Below, one piece after another: positions 1 to 8,205 of a stretch of 32,478 bases of DNA. Positions within the stretch are counted from its first letter, which is position 1. The number at the start of each line of letters is the position of its first letter. Both the position numbers and the translations under genes were made by a program. This stretch comes from Brevibacillus sp. (GTDB taxonomy: Bacteria; Bacillota; Bacilli; Brevibacillales; Brevibacillaceae), in NCBI GenBank assembly GCA_029240815.1, contig JARDZO010000024.1:1-32478 (forward strand), in the 5' to 3' direction. Under the pieces are notes generated by a model. It searched no databases. It saw only the letters and a program-made list of their open reading frames with translations, and had not been told where the DNA came from.

Positions 1-10
1 TACATGTGAC

Positions 11-53
11 TGTCATGTATTACCAATCGTATTATTGGTAAGAACACATGACA
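11..53. repeat. Long interrupted inverted repeat upstream of first gene
   Basis: Two nested perfect arms form one extended stem. TGTCATGT (11-18) pairs with ACATGACA (46-53), and TTACCAAT (20-27) pairs with ATTGGTAA (34-41), leaving a 6-nt loop and a small asymmetric bulge. No T-run follows, so it does not look like an intrinsic terminator in the rightward direction. It ends 28 bases before the ATG at 82, so it could be an operator or a 5'-UTR hairpin. A competing arm TACATG/CATGTA lies at 1-6/14-19. Confidence 0.5.
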
Positions 54-81
54 ATTCAATCGTAAAGAAAGAGGAACTCCT

Positions 82-1317
82 ATGAAATCCGCGAAACACC
101 TCAAAACTGCACTTGCTTTGTGCCTCACTTTTTTACTCGTTCCACATGCTGTACAAGCTGAGTGGCAGCAGAGCACCACAATCAGTAACGATGTCCCGAC
201 AGAAAGGGAGATTCAGGTACCTCCAGGTTTGACAGAGCCATTCTTTGTTCCTTTTATGAGATCGTCTCAGGACTGGGATGATTATCGTAAACCGTTCCCA
301 TCTTTTGCACTCGTATCCCCCGCCGGAAAAGTAATAGGCACGCAGGAATACACGTATTGGCCAGGCTACATCAGTCCCCTTAAAAATGGATATGGCTTCT
401 TTAAGACAGGAGATATGTTCAAGTTCAGCGAGTATATCATTTACGACAAGCAAGGGAATATCCAGAAGACGGCTGCGTACGACCATTCCTTCACGCAAAT
501 GGATGGCGAATGGTTTTTATTTCAACCAGAAGCGGGATTGTCTTCCTTTTACAATGCCCGCACGAAAGCAGAGAAACAGCTAACGGGTGATGAAAAATGG
601 TGGAGTATCCCCGATCAATATACGGGTAAAGTAGCGTACGATATTCATCACTACCCTTTTGTGAAAAATCATGTGGTGAATGGCGCGCTGATCTCTTACA
701 AAATTGGCTTGAAAGATATGAATGGAAACGTAACCTGCCAGCCATTTTTCGATGAATATATGGGCTACAGCGAAGGACTGCACCGCGTTAAAATAAACGG
801 TATGACTCACTTCATTACTCACGAAGGAAAAGTCGTATTGAAGCCTTCGCGGAATTACAAGGTGGAATCGAACTTTCATTCGGGTGTATTCATCGTATCC
901 GGGAAAAAGGATCAGGACGAATTTTATTTGCTGATGGACAAAAAAGGAGCCTTCGTTTCCAAGAAGTACGCCTTTTTGAAAGAGACGAGTGACGGACAGT
1001 TTCTTGCTGTTTCGAAAACAAAAGACGGTTACTTCTTTCAGAAAATCAATGCGATGGACAAGGCAACTACCACACTACCGTACAAGCTGGATCGACCAGA
1101 GGAACTGAAGCAGCTGAGTCAGACCGGCAAGCTGTTTCACACAAGTACTCATATCGTTACGGACATTGCAAATAAACAGCCATTTCCCTTTCCGCACAAA
1201 CTGCTCACGCCACCGAGAAATGAGACCGTTGCTATGGAATTCACCCTTGCAGGCATGAAACGAATGGGCGCGTTTTCACATGAGGGAAGACAAATCTATT
1301 CGAGACCGGTGAAGTAG
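82..1317 (+). CDS. Secreted WG-repeat-like protein of unknown function
   Basis: 411 residues. The N-terminus has a Lys-rich start, a hydrophobic core (about residues 8-22) and a likely signal-peptidase site after AVQA (about 26), so the product is probably exported. The body has repeated blocks of the type aromatic/Gly - strand - D(K/M)xGxx (for example YDKQGN near 121, LKDMNGN near 211, LMDKKGAF near 288). These resemble degenerate WG/beta-propeller-like repeats. The start is supported by AGAGGAAC seven bases upstream. It is transcribed alone in the visible sequence. I do not recognise a catalytic motif, and a cell-surface or sensory role would be a guess. Confidence 0.7.
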   Translation: MKSAKHLKTALALCLTFLLVPHAVQAEWQQSTTISNDVPTEREIQVPPGLTEPFFVPFMRSSQDWDDYRKPFPSFALVSPAGKVIGTQEYTYWPGYISPLKNGYGFFKTGDMFKFSEYIIYDKQGNIQKTAAYDHSFTQMDGEWFLFQPEAGLSSFYNARTKAEKQLTGDEKWWSIPDQYTGKVAYDIHHYPFVKNHVVNGALISYKIGLKDMNGNVTCQPFFDEYMGYSEGLHRVKINGMTHFITHEGKVVLKPSRNYKVESNFHSGVFIVSGKKDQDEFYLLMDKKGAFVSKKYAFLKETSDGQFLAVSKTKDGYFFQKINAMDKATTTLPYKLDRPEELKQLSQTGKLFHTSTHIVTDIANKQPFPFPHKLLTPPRNETVAMEFTLAGMKRMGAFSHEGRQIYSRPVK

Positions 1318-1381
1318 TTGCCCTCGTATGCCAAGATCATTTCCGAATCATCTTCTCCATTTAGATCGACCGACAAAACGT

Positions 1382-1405
1382 TTAGTCTGTAAGAGTAAAG
1401 ACTAA
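1382..1405 (+). promoter_or_regulatory. Inverted repeat in the leader of the FusB-like gene
   Basis: TTAGTCT (1382-1388) and AGACTAA (1399-1405) are a perfect 7-bp inverted repeat around a 10-nt loop, about 30 bases before the preferred start at 1435. Expression of staphylococcal FusB-type proteins is known to be controlled by leader structure; whether this hairpin does so is inference. Confidence 0.3.
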
Positions 1406-1434
1406 CACGCATGGCGGGTAATGGAGTGAGAATG

Positions 1435-2073
1435 ATGAATCCCTTTATGAAAAGCTATCAATACAACTATATAAAAGCACAAACGAAAATCTTGCTGAAT
1501 GGACTGTCTGCCAGCAGTGATGCGAGTGTTCACCGGGCGCGAAAGGATATCGCTAAAGAAAATGTAGCACGCCTGTTTCCAGCTATGAACGAGGAGCAGC
1601 AGCAATTGCTGTACCCGATTGCGGAAATCGCAGAAAGTACAGATGTGAAACGATATCTGACTCAACTGCAGCCATATGTGAACCCGTTTCCGGTCATAAC
1701 AGATCAGACCCTCAAAAAGCTTTTTCCGAAAGCCAAAAAGCTGAAAGCCCCGTCTGTCAAAGACTTGAACCTGCAAGAGCATTCCTACGTGAGCTGGCAG
1801 GATGACGGGACGCAAAAAAAATACCTGATCACCGAATACCAAGGAAAGCTGGTCGGCTTTCAAGGCGCATTTACCCTCATGAATCAAAAAGGAATGTGTG
1901 CGCTCTGCAACCAGTTTGATGAAGTAGGGATGTTTATTTCGGAAATCAAAAGCTCAGGCGACGGAGCGTATATCAAACGCGGGAATTACATTTGCCAAAA
2001 CAGTCAGTCCTGCAATCAGAACATCATTACGCTGGATAAGCTGGATGACTTTGTAACGATGATGACCCAATGA
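1435..2073 (+). CDS. FusB/FusC-family elongation factor G-binding protein
   Basis: 212 residues from ATG 1435. GGAG at 1423-1426 gives the best spacing for this start; ATG 1432 is also possible, and ATG 1411 lacks a ribosome site. The N-terminal part (MNPFMKSYQYNYIK...) is the helical domain of the FusB/FBP family. The C-terminal part carries a treble-clef zinc site with Cys155-x2-Cys158 and Cys187-x5-Cys193. Family members bind EF-G and free it from stalled ribosome complexes, which in staphylococci confers fusidic acid resistance. Chromosomal homologues in Bacillales may act mainly in translation homeostasis, so a resistance phenotype is not established. No obvious terminator separates it from the following acetyltransferase. 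Confidence 0.85.
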   Translation: MNPFMKSYQYNYIKAQTKILLNGLSASSDASVHRARKDIAKENVARLFPAMNEEQQQLLYPIAEIAESTDVKRYLTQLQPYVNPFPVITDQTLKKLFPKAKKLKAPSVKDLNLQEHSYVSWQDDGTQKKYLITEYQGKLVGFQGAFTLMNQKGMCALCNQFDEVGMFISEIKSSGDGAYIKRGNYICQNSQSCNQNIITLDKLDDFVTMMTQ

Positions 2074-2174
2074 AACGGAAACTCCTCCTCCTGTTCGATA
2101 TTGTCAATCGAGCCAAGTGATTGTACGATTTGGTCAGAACAATACCTGTCGGCAAAAAAAGGGAGGTTTGGTGC

Positions 2175-2624
2175 ATGAAGATCACGGTCAGAAAAGCAGT
2201 GAGGGAAGATGCTAGCCAGCTGTCTGATTTGTTCGTGGAGTTTATAGGCACACAATCGGATACCACAGCCATGATACGGCAGATCGAAATCATTTCACAA
2301 AAACCGGAATACTACGTAGCTGTTGCCTGTGAGGGAGAGCGGGTAGTCGGTTCGGCCATGGGGATTGTCTGTCATGATCTATGTGGGAATGGCAGGCCCT
2401 TTATGCTGATTGAAAACGTGGTGGTGGATCCTTCCAGTCGTGGAAAAGGAATCGGCAGAGAGCTCATGACAGATCTGGAACGTTTCGGGCGAGAGCAGCG
2501 CTGCAAGTACGTCATACTGGTATCCGAAGCCGAACGCACCGATTCGCACCATTTCTATGAATCGCTAGGGTATCCGGCGGGAGAAGAAATGGGATTCAAG
2601 AAAAGGTTGGACGATCAAGAGTGA
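2175..2624 (+). CDS. GNAT-family N-acetyltransferase
   Basis: 149 residues from ATG 2175, preceded by GGGAGG at 2161-2166. An in-frame ATG at 2121 has no ribosome site. The core GNAT signature is visible: a beta strand ENVVVDP followed by the acetyl-CoA pyrophosphate loop SRGKGIGREL (about 93-103), then the C-terminal strand and FYESLGY (about 133-139) typical of the family. The acceptor substrate cannot be deduced. It lies 101 bases after the FusB-like gene and ends before a strong terminator, so the two may share a transcript. Confidence 0.85.
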   Translation: MKITVRKAVREDASQLSDLFVEFIGTQSDTTAMIRQIEIISQKPEYYVAVACEGERVVGSAMGIVCHDLCGNGRPFMLIENVVVDPSSRGKGIGRELMTDLERFGREQRCKYVILVSEAERTDSHHFYESLGYPAGEEMGFKKRLDDQE

Positions 2625-2661
2625 CGTATTGGTTGTCCTGCCGAAAAAACGCGGATATGAC

Positions 2662-2705
2662 AAAGCCCTGATTTCTCTATGCAACGGAGAAAAATCAGGG
2701 TTTTC
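2662..2705. terminator. Terminator hairpin between convergent genes
   Basis: CCCTGATTTCTC (2666-2677) pairs with GAGAAAAATCAGGG (2687-2700) with a 2-nt bulge, followed by TTTT on the plus strand. On the minus strand the stem is followed by CTTTG, so it may act weakly in both directions between the rightward GNAT gene and the leftward efflux gene. Confidence 0.75.
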
Positions 2706-2791
2706 GTAATATCCTTCTTCTTACTATTTTCCTGTCGTTTTGAAATGTTCAATGCCTTTTGACAAATACAATGGTATTCCATCGGAGTATG

Positions 2792-3979
2792 TTATCCCAA
2801 TTGTCTTTCTTTCCAAAAGACGGTAATACCGAGTCCAATGACAATAATGACCGCAGCGAAAAGATAAGGAAAGTGGATGTTTACATCAAATAATATCCCG
2901 CCTATCGCTGGTCCCACGATATTGCCCAAGCTCGTATAGGTTGAGTTCATCCCAGCAACGAACCCTTGCTCGATCCCTGCAGCTCTGGATAAAAATGTCG
3001 TCAAAGCCGGACGAAGCAAGTCAAATGCCAGGAAGATGAAGCACGTTACTGACAGCACGGTCCAAAAACCGGTGATCATAGTGGATACCGCCGCCAATAT
3101 CGCTCCTGCAATTAAACAGAATTGGATCAACTTCTTTTCGCCGAATTTATCGACCATTTTTCCAAACAAAAATATTTGCACAATCACTCCGAAGATGGAG
3201 CTTATCGTAATAATCACGGCAATGTCTTTCGGCGTGAAGCCGAATTTATGGTCGGAAAACAGGCTAAATACCGTTTCATATGCCGATAAACCGAAAGCGA
3301 GCACAAATACGATGACAAAGGCAATGAAGTAAAGAGGCTGAAGCGATCTTTTAAAATCACTTACAAAGCTGGCTTGCTTTGCATTCGCAGCAATTTCTGC
3401 AAGCTGTGTCTTTGTCAGCGGCTCTTTTAAAACGAAAATCGATGAAACGCATGCGACAAAGGCAATGGCTGCCGCAAAAAGGAAGGGCATGCGTATACCG
3501 TATTCTGCAAGAAAGCCGCCGATGCCAGGTCCTATGATAAAGCCGGTGCTAATGGCAGCGGACAAATACCCCATGGCTTGCGGCCGTTCCTCGTCGGAGG
3601 TAACATCCGCAATATAGGCAGTAACGCCCGGCATGATGAAGGCAGCACTAACTCCTCCCAAAATCCTTGCTAGATAAAGTACCGATACATTCGTGCCCAA
3701 ACCGAAAATCAGCTCAGAAACACCAAAAAGGAATAAGCCGATTATGATCATTCTCTTTCTGCCGTAACGGTCGACCCAACGTCCAGTGAACGGCGACATA
3801 ATCAGCTGTGCCATCGCAAATACGGCTACCAGATAGCCCATCGTTTGTCCCGATAAATGCATAAGATTCATAAATGACGGCATGACGGGGATGACGAGCC
3901 CAATGCCTAGAAACGCGATAAAGATATTGCTTAAAAGTATAATCAATACGGTTTTTTGTTCTTTCATTGTCTTCTTCAT
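2792..3979 (-). CDS. Bmr/Blt/NorA-like MFS multidrug efflux transporter
   Basis: 395 residues if translation starts at ATG 3979, which has GAGGT nine bases upstream. In-frame starts at 4003 (TTG) and 3994 lack one. About 12 hydrophobic segments are visible. The MFS loop motif GRWVDRYGRKR follows TM2 (about 66-76), and the drug-antiporter motif C region MGYLSAAISTGFIIGPGIGG is in TM5. The sequence is recognisably close to Bacillus Bmr and Blt (LLSNIFIAFLGIGLVIPVMP). Family members use proton motive force to expel cationic dyes, fluoroquinolones and similar compounds. It lies just downstream of a tetR-type gene on the same strand (27 bases apart), so the pump is probably co-transcribed with and repressed by that regulator. 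Confidence 0.9.
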   Translation of the reverse strand: MKKTMKEQKTVLIILLSNIFIAFLGIGLVIPVMPSFMNLMHLSGQTMGYLVAVFAMAQLIMSPFTGRWVDRYGRKRMIIIGLFLFGVSELIFGLGTNVSVLYLARILGGVSAAFIMPGVTAYIADVTSDEERPQAMGYLSAAISTGFIIGPGIGGFLAEYGIRMPFLFAAAIAFVACVSSIFVLKEPLTKTQLAEIAANAKQASFVSDFKRSLQPLYFIAFVIVFVLAFGLSAYETVFSLFSDHKFGFTPKDIAVIITISSIFGVIVQIFLFGKMVDKFGEKKLIQFCLIAGAILAAVSTMITGFWTVLSVTCFIFLAFDLLRPALTTFLSRAAGIEQGFVAGMNSTYTSLGNIVGPAIGGILFDVNIHFPYLFAAVIIVIGLGITVFWKERQLG

Positions 3980-4006
3980 ATATCGATACCTCATTGTTTT
4001 CAAGAA

Positions 4007-4588
4007 TCAACGATGAGAAATTCCCCTCCAATATACTGTCCAAGAGGCTTCCAGTTTATCTTTTAGTCGGTTCTCATCATTGCCGTACACAAGCTCCAGC
4101 GTAAGGGAATCCACGATGCCCAAGTAGGCGAGGGTCGTTGTTTTTGCCGAATCGCCAACGATTGCTCCAGCATCGATCCAATCCTGAAACTTCCTTTCCA
4201 GTACCGCCTGTATCTTATCCTCGATATCGATCACTTCTTTTTCAACCGCTTTGGCAAGGTGAGCCGGCGGAAAAAAAGACATGCGCAGCCAAAACTTTAA
4301 TTGCACATTTTTTTGGAAAAGATCGATCATCAACTGGAGATAGCCGTATAAATCCTTCTTGGGATTTTGCGAGCCGTTGCTGCTGAAATAGTGAAGCTTG
4401 GAAGATAGCTCAACCTCTTTCGCGTCACGTAAAACCTGCAAAAAAAGATCATCTTTGCCTTTAAAATGAGCGTAAAGCGATTGTTTTTTCATCCCGACTT
4501 CATCAGCTATTTGTGCAAGGGACGCTCCCTCATAACCATGAAGCGTGAAATATTTGAGACCAGCGGCCTTAATGTCATCGATTTTCAA
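4007..4588 (-). CDS. TetR-family repressor of the adjacent efflux gene
   Basis: 193 residues from TTG 4588. The ribosome site GAGGTG sits just upstream, and the GTG at 4597 overlaps that site and is rejected. The N-terminal helix-turn-helix reads SLAQIADEVGMKKQSLYAHFKGKDDLF (about 24-50, given in part), the classic TetR DNA-binding pattern. The rest is a helical ligand-binding and dimerisation domain that I cannot assign to a ligand. A perfect 12-bp palindrome lies immediately downstream of its promoter, fitting autorepression of this tetR-efflux unit. Confidence 0.9.
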   Translation of the reverse strand: MKIDDIKAAGLKYFTLHGYEGASLAQIADEVGMKKQSLYAHFKGKDDLFLQVLRDAKEVELSSKLHYFSSNGSQNPKKDLYGYLQLMIDLFQKNVQLKFWLRMSFFPPAHLAKAVEKEVIDIEDKIQAVLERKFQDWIDAGAIVGDSAKTTTLAYLGIVDSLTLELVYGNDENRLKDKLEASWTVYWRGISHR

Positions 4589-4618
4589 TAAAATCACCTC
4601 AATGTTACTTTTTGATTA

Positions 4619-4630
4619 ACGAACGTTCGT
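4619..4630. promoter_or_regulatory. Palindromic TetR-type operator
   Basis: ACGAACGTTCGT is a perfect 12-bp palindrome lying 5 bp downstream of the -10 box of the leftward promoter, so a bound dimer would cover the transcription start. Inverted repeats of this ACGAACGTTCGT type are common operators of TetR-family repressors. Confidence 0.7.
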
Positions 4631-4635
4631 CAGTT

Positions 4636-4664
4636 ATTGTAGCAAATGAAATCTATTTTAGCAA
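4636..4664 (-). promoter_or_regulatory. Sigma-A promoter of the tetR-efflux unit
   Basis: On the minus strand TTGCTA (4664-4659), a 17-bp spacer and TACAAT (4641-4636) match a vegetative -35/-10 promoter. Transcription would start near 4629, inside the palindrome. Confidence 0.7.
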
Positions 4665-4682
4665 TGCCGTGACGGCGAAACG

Positions 4683-4725
4683 AAAAAAGACCGAGCGCTG
4701 ATTGCCAGCAAAGCTCGGTCTTTTT
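4683..4725 (-). terminator. Intrinsic terminator of the secreted hydrolase gene
   Basis: AAAAAAGACCGAGC (4683-4696) pairs with GCTCGGTCTTTTT (4713-4725), giving a stem of about 13 bp that has T-runs on both strands. Read leftward it lies about 20 bases beyond the stop of the hydrolase gene at 4746. Confidence 0.85.
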
Positions 4726-4745
4726 CTCTATTGGGGGCTTCTTTT

Positions 4746-6269
4746 CTAGTAAGGCTGAATTTCATCCCCCGACTTAATATCGATTACCTTGGTATTGTCT
4801 TTCGGAGTTGGAATCTCTTTGCTCTCTGGAGCCTTGTCGTTTTCCTCCACCCATTTAATCAGCATGTCAAAGCTCTGATGAACGTAAGGAAGAAGTGGCT
4901 GCAATTCATGATCCCCATCCGATTTGCTCCATACGAGACTGTCCACGTGGTTGCCTTTCTCTACCATATACAGGCGATGCAAATCTCCTTTTCCTGCTTT
5001 CTTCACGAGCTCCGCGTACCCTTTCGCGTGGACATCAGGGAAAATGAGGGTATCCCATGAACCGGCGACAGTGATGAGCGGAACGTTGATTTTGCCGGTG
5101 TTTTCAATAGCGGCGACGTTATTTTTCACGCTGCCTGGTCTTTTGAAATAGTCGTAATCTTCAAAGGCAGCGTCTTTGCTGCGGTCACGAAGTCCCTTTT
5201 CATCAAAATTCAAGTAGTCGCGCCAGTCGAGTCGCTGAGGTGCCTTCGGATCAAACTCATCCCGATAAAGATTGAGGCTAATAAACCAGTACACTTGATC
5301 ATGATACGCCCATAATTTTTCGGAGCCTTTGGGGACGCCTGCTGCGTACAGCGCTTCTGCAGCTTTTTCTTTTTCAGCACCCGAACCAAAGATGGCTTCT
5401 TCTGCATGATTGACGACGGGAGTCAAAGTCGAGATCAGATTGGCCTCCTTGGCGCGCCACATGACGCCTTCCCAATCTACGCCGCCATCGTAGAGCTTGG
5501 GTTCTTTCGTCTTTTTCGGATCGTCATTTTCCAGCGCATAGCGAACGACGTATCCCCCATTGGAAATGCCCATCGCGTAGGTAGGAACAGGGTGATTTTT
5601 GGAGACGAGCTTGCTGGCTGGATTTTTCTTGTCTTTGCTATCAATCAGCTGGTCGGAATAGTTGCTAGCCAAGTATGCTTGTGCCGCTTTGGTTACCTGA
5701 CGATAGCGGAGGTTCCACTCGCTGATGGAATCATCCTCGGAGACGAGTGCATCTTTGGATTTGGCAAAGGGGTCATTCGGGTCGATTTCACCTTGCGTCC
5801 CTTTGTCGATGGCGGCGAAAGCAAAACCTTTCTCCAAGACATAGTCACTGAACAACAGATCGGTGGAAGTCTCATTACGCGTGGCCGGGATGCCAGCGAC
5901 CACCAGTTTCCCATTCCACTCGGCAGGGACGCGGATGACGAACTTCGCATCTTCAAACATGCCGTTGACTTGTGTTCCGGCTACTTCGGCAGGCTGGTAC
6001 ATGCGATACCATCCGGTTTGATCGTCTTTGGAGCCCCAAGCGCTCGGGGCAAGTCCGAGATTTCCAAACTGTGTCGCAGCTGCGTATTGCGACGGGTTCT
6101 TCGTGGTGAGCCCACCATTTGATCCGTCAAATTTGGTCACCGTGACGCTGTGTGCGCCAGGAATGACCGGAGAGTAAGCGGCATGGACTTCCGTGACAGG
6201 GTAAGACGTGACGGCGAACGTGGAAAGCAAGAGTGCAGCCATCGAAAGTGACGTCCAATTTCTTTTCAT
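4746..6269 (-). CDS. Secreted alpha/beta-hydrolase-fold esterase
   Basis: 507 residues from ATG 6269; GAGGAGG lies eight bases upstream, and the in-frame TTG at 6287 falls inside that site. A Sec signal peptide with cleavage after EVHA (about residue 30) is clear. The nucleophile elbow GISNGG puts Ser at 236. A late [10 protein letters not shown] and the following EKGNH supply plausible acid and His residues. The overall pattern resembles large secreted tannase/feruloyl-esterase or 3-hydroxybutyrate-oligomer-hydrolase-like proteins, but I cannot fix the substrate. It stands alone, divergent to a sigma-54 activator gene, with a good -24/-12 promoter upstream, so expression is probably switched on by that activator. 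Confidence 0.75.
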   Translation of the reverse strand: MKRNWTSLSMAALLLSTFAVTSYPVTEVHAAYSPVIPGAHSVTVTKFDGSNGGLTTKNPSQYAAATQFGNLGLAPSAWGSKDDQTGWYRMYQPAEVAGTQVNGMFEDAKFVIRVPAEWNGKLVVAGIPATRNETSTDLLFSDYVLEKGFAFAAIDKGTQGEIDPNDPFAKSKDALVSEDDSISEWNLRYRQVTKAAQAYLASNYSDQLIDSKDKKNPASKLVSKNHPVPTYAMGISNGGYVVRYALENDDPKKTKEPKLYDGGVDWEGVMWRAKEANLISTLTPVVNHAEEAIFGSGAEKEKAAEALYAAGVPKGSEKLWAYHDQVYWFISLNLYRDEFDPKAPQRLDWRDYLNFDEKGLRDRSKDAAFEDYDYFKRPGSVKNNVAAIENTGKINVPLITVAGSWDTLIFPDVHAKGYAELVKKAGKGDLHRLYMVEKGNHVDSLVWSKSDGDHELQPLLPYVHQSFDMLIKWVEENDKAPESKEIPTPKDNTKVIDIKSGDEIQPY

Positions 6270-6319
6270 CAAAATGTTCCTCCTCAATTTGAAAGCGATT
6301 TCATCTGATTGCTAGGAAA

Positions 6320-6335
6320 AGCAAGTATCGTACCG
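6320..6335 (-). promoter_or_regulatory. Sigma-54 (-24/-12) promoter for the hydrolase gene
   Basis: Read on the minus strand, CGGTACG, four bases, then TTGCT matches TGGCACG-N4-TTGCW. The invariant GG (6334-6333) and GC (6322-6321) are present with the required 10-bp separation. The predicted start near 6309 leaves a leader of about 40 bases before the ATG at 6269. No comparable sigma-A promoter was evident for this gene. Confidence 0.65.
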
Positions 6336-6386
6336 AATCTAAAAGTGTAGGAATTGTGCGAAAACGTGCAGAGGATGTTCCAGAAG

Positions 6387-6436
6387 TGCGACATCATAGA
6401 TGTATCTTTAATGCGACATGATACGCTTTTGCGACA
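6387..6436. promoter_or_regulatory. Three TGCGACA direct repeats, candidate activator sites
   Basis: TGCGACAT (6387-6394), TGCGACAT (6412-6419) and TGCGACA (6430-6436) lie 78-127 bp upstream of the predicted sigma-54 transcription start, the usual distance for upstream activating sequences. The first repeat overlaps a small dyad, ACATC-ATA-GATGT (6391-6403). Confidence 0.5.
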
Positions 6437-6475
6437 GATAAAGAGACGAAATAGACAGAAGAGGAGGCAACCATA

Positions 6476-8188
6476 ATGCTTACCCCCCAATTCCTTCATT
6501 TTCTCGATTCTTTGCAGATCGGCATGATGATTATCGATCGGGAGGGCATGATTCTGCATCTCAATCAAGCTGGGTGTCAACTGCTGGGGCTGAGGTTGTC
6601 CGAAGTGAAACAGCACCACGTCTCCAGAATTACGCCGGGAGCAGACATCATGCATGTCATACGGGAGGGGAAAGCGAGTCTGCGCTTGGAGATCCGTTTC
6701 GGCGACAAGACACTGCTCGTAGACCGGATTCCTTATATCGAGGAAGGCGAGATTATTGGTGCCATTTCCGTATTTCAAGACATCACTTCCTACGAGGCGG
6801 CGACGCAGAAGATTTCCGAGCAAGAACGGGAGCTTCATCAGTTTCGGGAGCTAGTCGAACAATTGTATGACGGGATCGTGATGTGCGATCGGAATGGAAT
6901 CGTGACGATGATCAATCAGGCATACTGTGATTTTCTGGAAACGACAATGGAAGAGGCAATCGGCAAACCGATCACCGAAGTCATCGAAAATACGCGAATG
7001 CCGCAAGTCATGGAAACGGGGAAGGCAGAGCTCGGTCACCTGATGCGAGTAGGGAACCGCGATATCATCGTGAGCCGTATGCCGATGCGCGAAGACGACA
7101 AGATCATTGGTGCCATGGGTAAAGTCATTTACAATGACCTGCGTGAGCTGCGCAGCATGGTTGAGCGCTACAATATCATGGAAAGAAAGCTGGATTTCTA
7201 CCGGCAAGAGCTGAAACGGGTAGTCGGGACCCGCTACTCCTTTGATTCCATTTTCGCAGATCACCATTTGCTGAAAGAGACGATCCATCTGGCGAAAAAA
7301 GTAGCGTCATCGCGTTCCTCCATTCTCATCCTGGGCGAGAGTGGAACGGGAAAGGAACTTTTTGCCCAGGCTATTCATGGTGTCAGTCCGCGAGCGGAGG
7401 GTCCGTTTGTCCGCGTCAATTGTGCGGCGATCCCCAAAGACCTCATGGAAGCCGAGCTGTTTGGGTACGAGGACGGCGCATTCACAGGGGCGAGGAAAGG
7501 CGGGAAGCCGGGAAAAGTGGAGCTGGCGCATGGGGGTACGCTTTTCTTGGATGAGATTGGCGATATGCCACTGGATATGCAGGTAAAGCTGCTGCGGGTC
7601 TTGCAGGAAAAAGAAGTGGAGAGGGTCGGAGCCACGCGTCCCACACAGGTCGATATTCGGGTGATTGCCGCCACCCATCGACCGTTGGAAAAGCTGATGG
7701 AGGAAGGCAAGTTTCGAGAAGATCTGTATTACCGGCTGAATGTCTTCACCATCAATATCCCGCCGCTGCGTGTCCAGACCGGCTCCATCATTTCCATGGC
7801 CCAGCACCTGATCCAAAAGCTGAATCGTGAGCTGTATACATCGGTCAATGGGCTTAGTCCACGAGTCGAGGATGTGTTTCTCTCCCACAGCTGGCCGGGC
7901 AATGTCAGGGAGATGCATAATGTACTGGAGAGAGCCATCCAACTGGCCGACTACGGTAGTCTGGAACTGGAGCATTTGCCGACATACTTGCAGGAGAGAA
8001 AAGTGGTCGTGAATGGAGAAAGTGTGACGCTGGATCTGGAAGCAGAGCTGGCGAAGACGGAGAAAAAGGTGCTCACCATGGCGTTGCAGAAAGCGGAAGG
8101 GAACAAGGTAAAGGCGGCGAGCCTGTTGGGGATACATCGAGCGAGCCTTTATCGGAAGCTGGAGAAGTTCGGGATGGATGCTACCTAA
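6476..8188 (+). CDS. Sigma-54-dependent activator, PAS-PAS-AAA+-Fis
   Basis: 570 residues; GAGGAGG precedes ATG 6476. Two PAS-like sensor domains (about 5-105 and 125-220) are joined by a helical linker to an AAA+ domain. That domain has Walker A GESGTGKE (287-294), the sigma-54-contact loop GAFTGAR (334-340), Walker B GGTLFLDEIGD (353-363) and the arginine-finger region FREDLYYRLNVF. The C-terminus ends in a Fis-type helix-turn-helix (NKVKAASLLGIHRASLYRKL). This is the architecture of enhancer-binding proteins such as RocR/BkdR. There is no receiver domain, so it senses a ligand or redox state itself. Its divergent neighbour carries a -24/-12 promoter and is the obvious target. Confidence 0.93.
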   Translation: MLTPQFLHFLDSLQIGMMIIDREGMILHLNQAGCQLLGLRLSEVKQHHVSRITPGADIMHVIREGKASLRLEIRFGDKTLLVDRIPYIEEGEIIGAISVFQDITSYEAATQKISEQERELHQFRELVEQLYDGIVMCDRNGIVTMINQAYCDFLETTMEEAIGKPITEVIENTRMPQVMETGKAELGHLMRVGNRDIIVSRMPMREDDKIIGAMGKVIYNDLRELRSMVERYNIMERKLDFYRQELKRVVGTRYSFDSIFADHHLLKETIHLAKKVASSRSSILILGESGTGKELFAQAIHGVSPRAEGPFVRVNCAAIPKDLMEAELFGYEDGAFTGARKGGKPGKVELAHGGTLFLDEIGDMPLDMQVKLLRVLQEKEVERVGATRPTQVDIRVIAATHRPLEKLMEEGKFREDLYYRLNVFTINIPPLRVQTGSIISMAQHLIQKLNRELYTSVNGLSPRVEDVFLSHSWPGNVREMHNVLERAIQLADYGSLELEHLPTYLQERKVVVNGESVTLDLEAELAKTEKKVLTMALQKAEGNKVKAASLLGIHRASLYRKLEKFGMDAT

Positions 8189-8205
8189 GCGAGGAGAGAT
8201 CTCTC

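Noticed and set aside
5406..6122. 238-codon plus-strand frame antisense to the secreted hydrolase
   Set aside because: It has no ribosome site or domain; the opposite strand carries a signal peptide and a GxSxG elbow with a strong ribosome site.
7307..8137. Long minus-strand open frame inside the sigma-54 activator gene
   Set aside because: The plus-strand frame has complete AAA+ and Fis motifs; the antisense product is His/Gln/Leu-rich with no recognisable domain.
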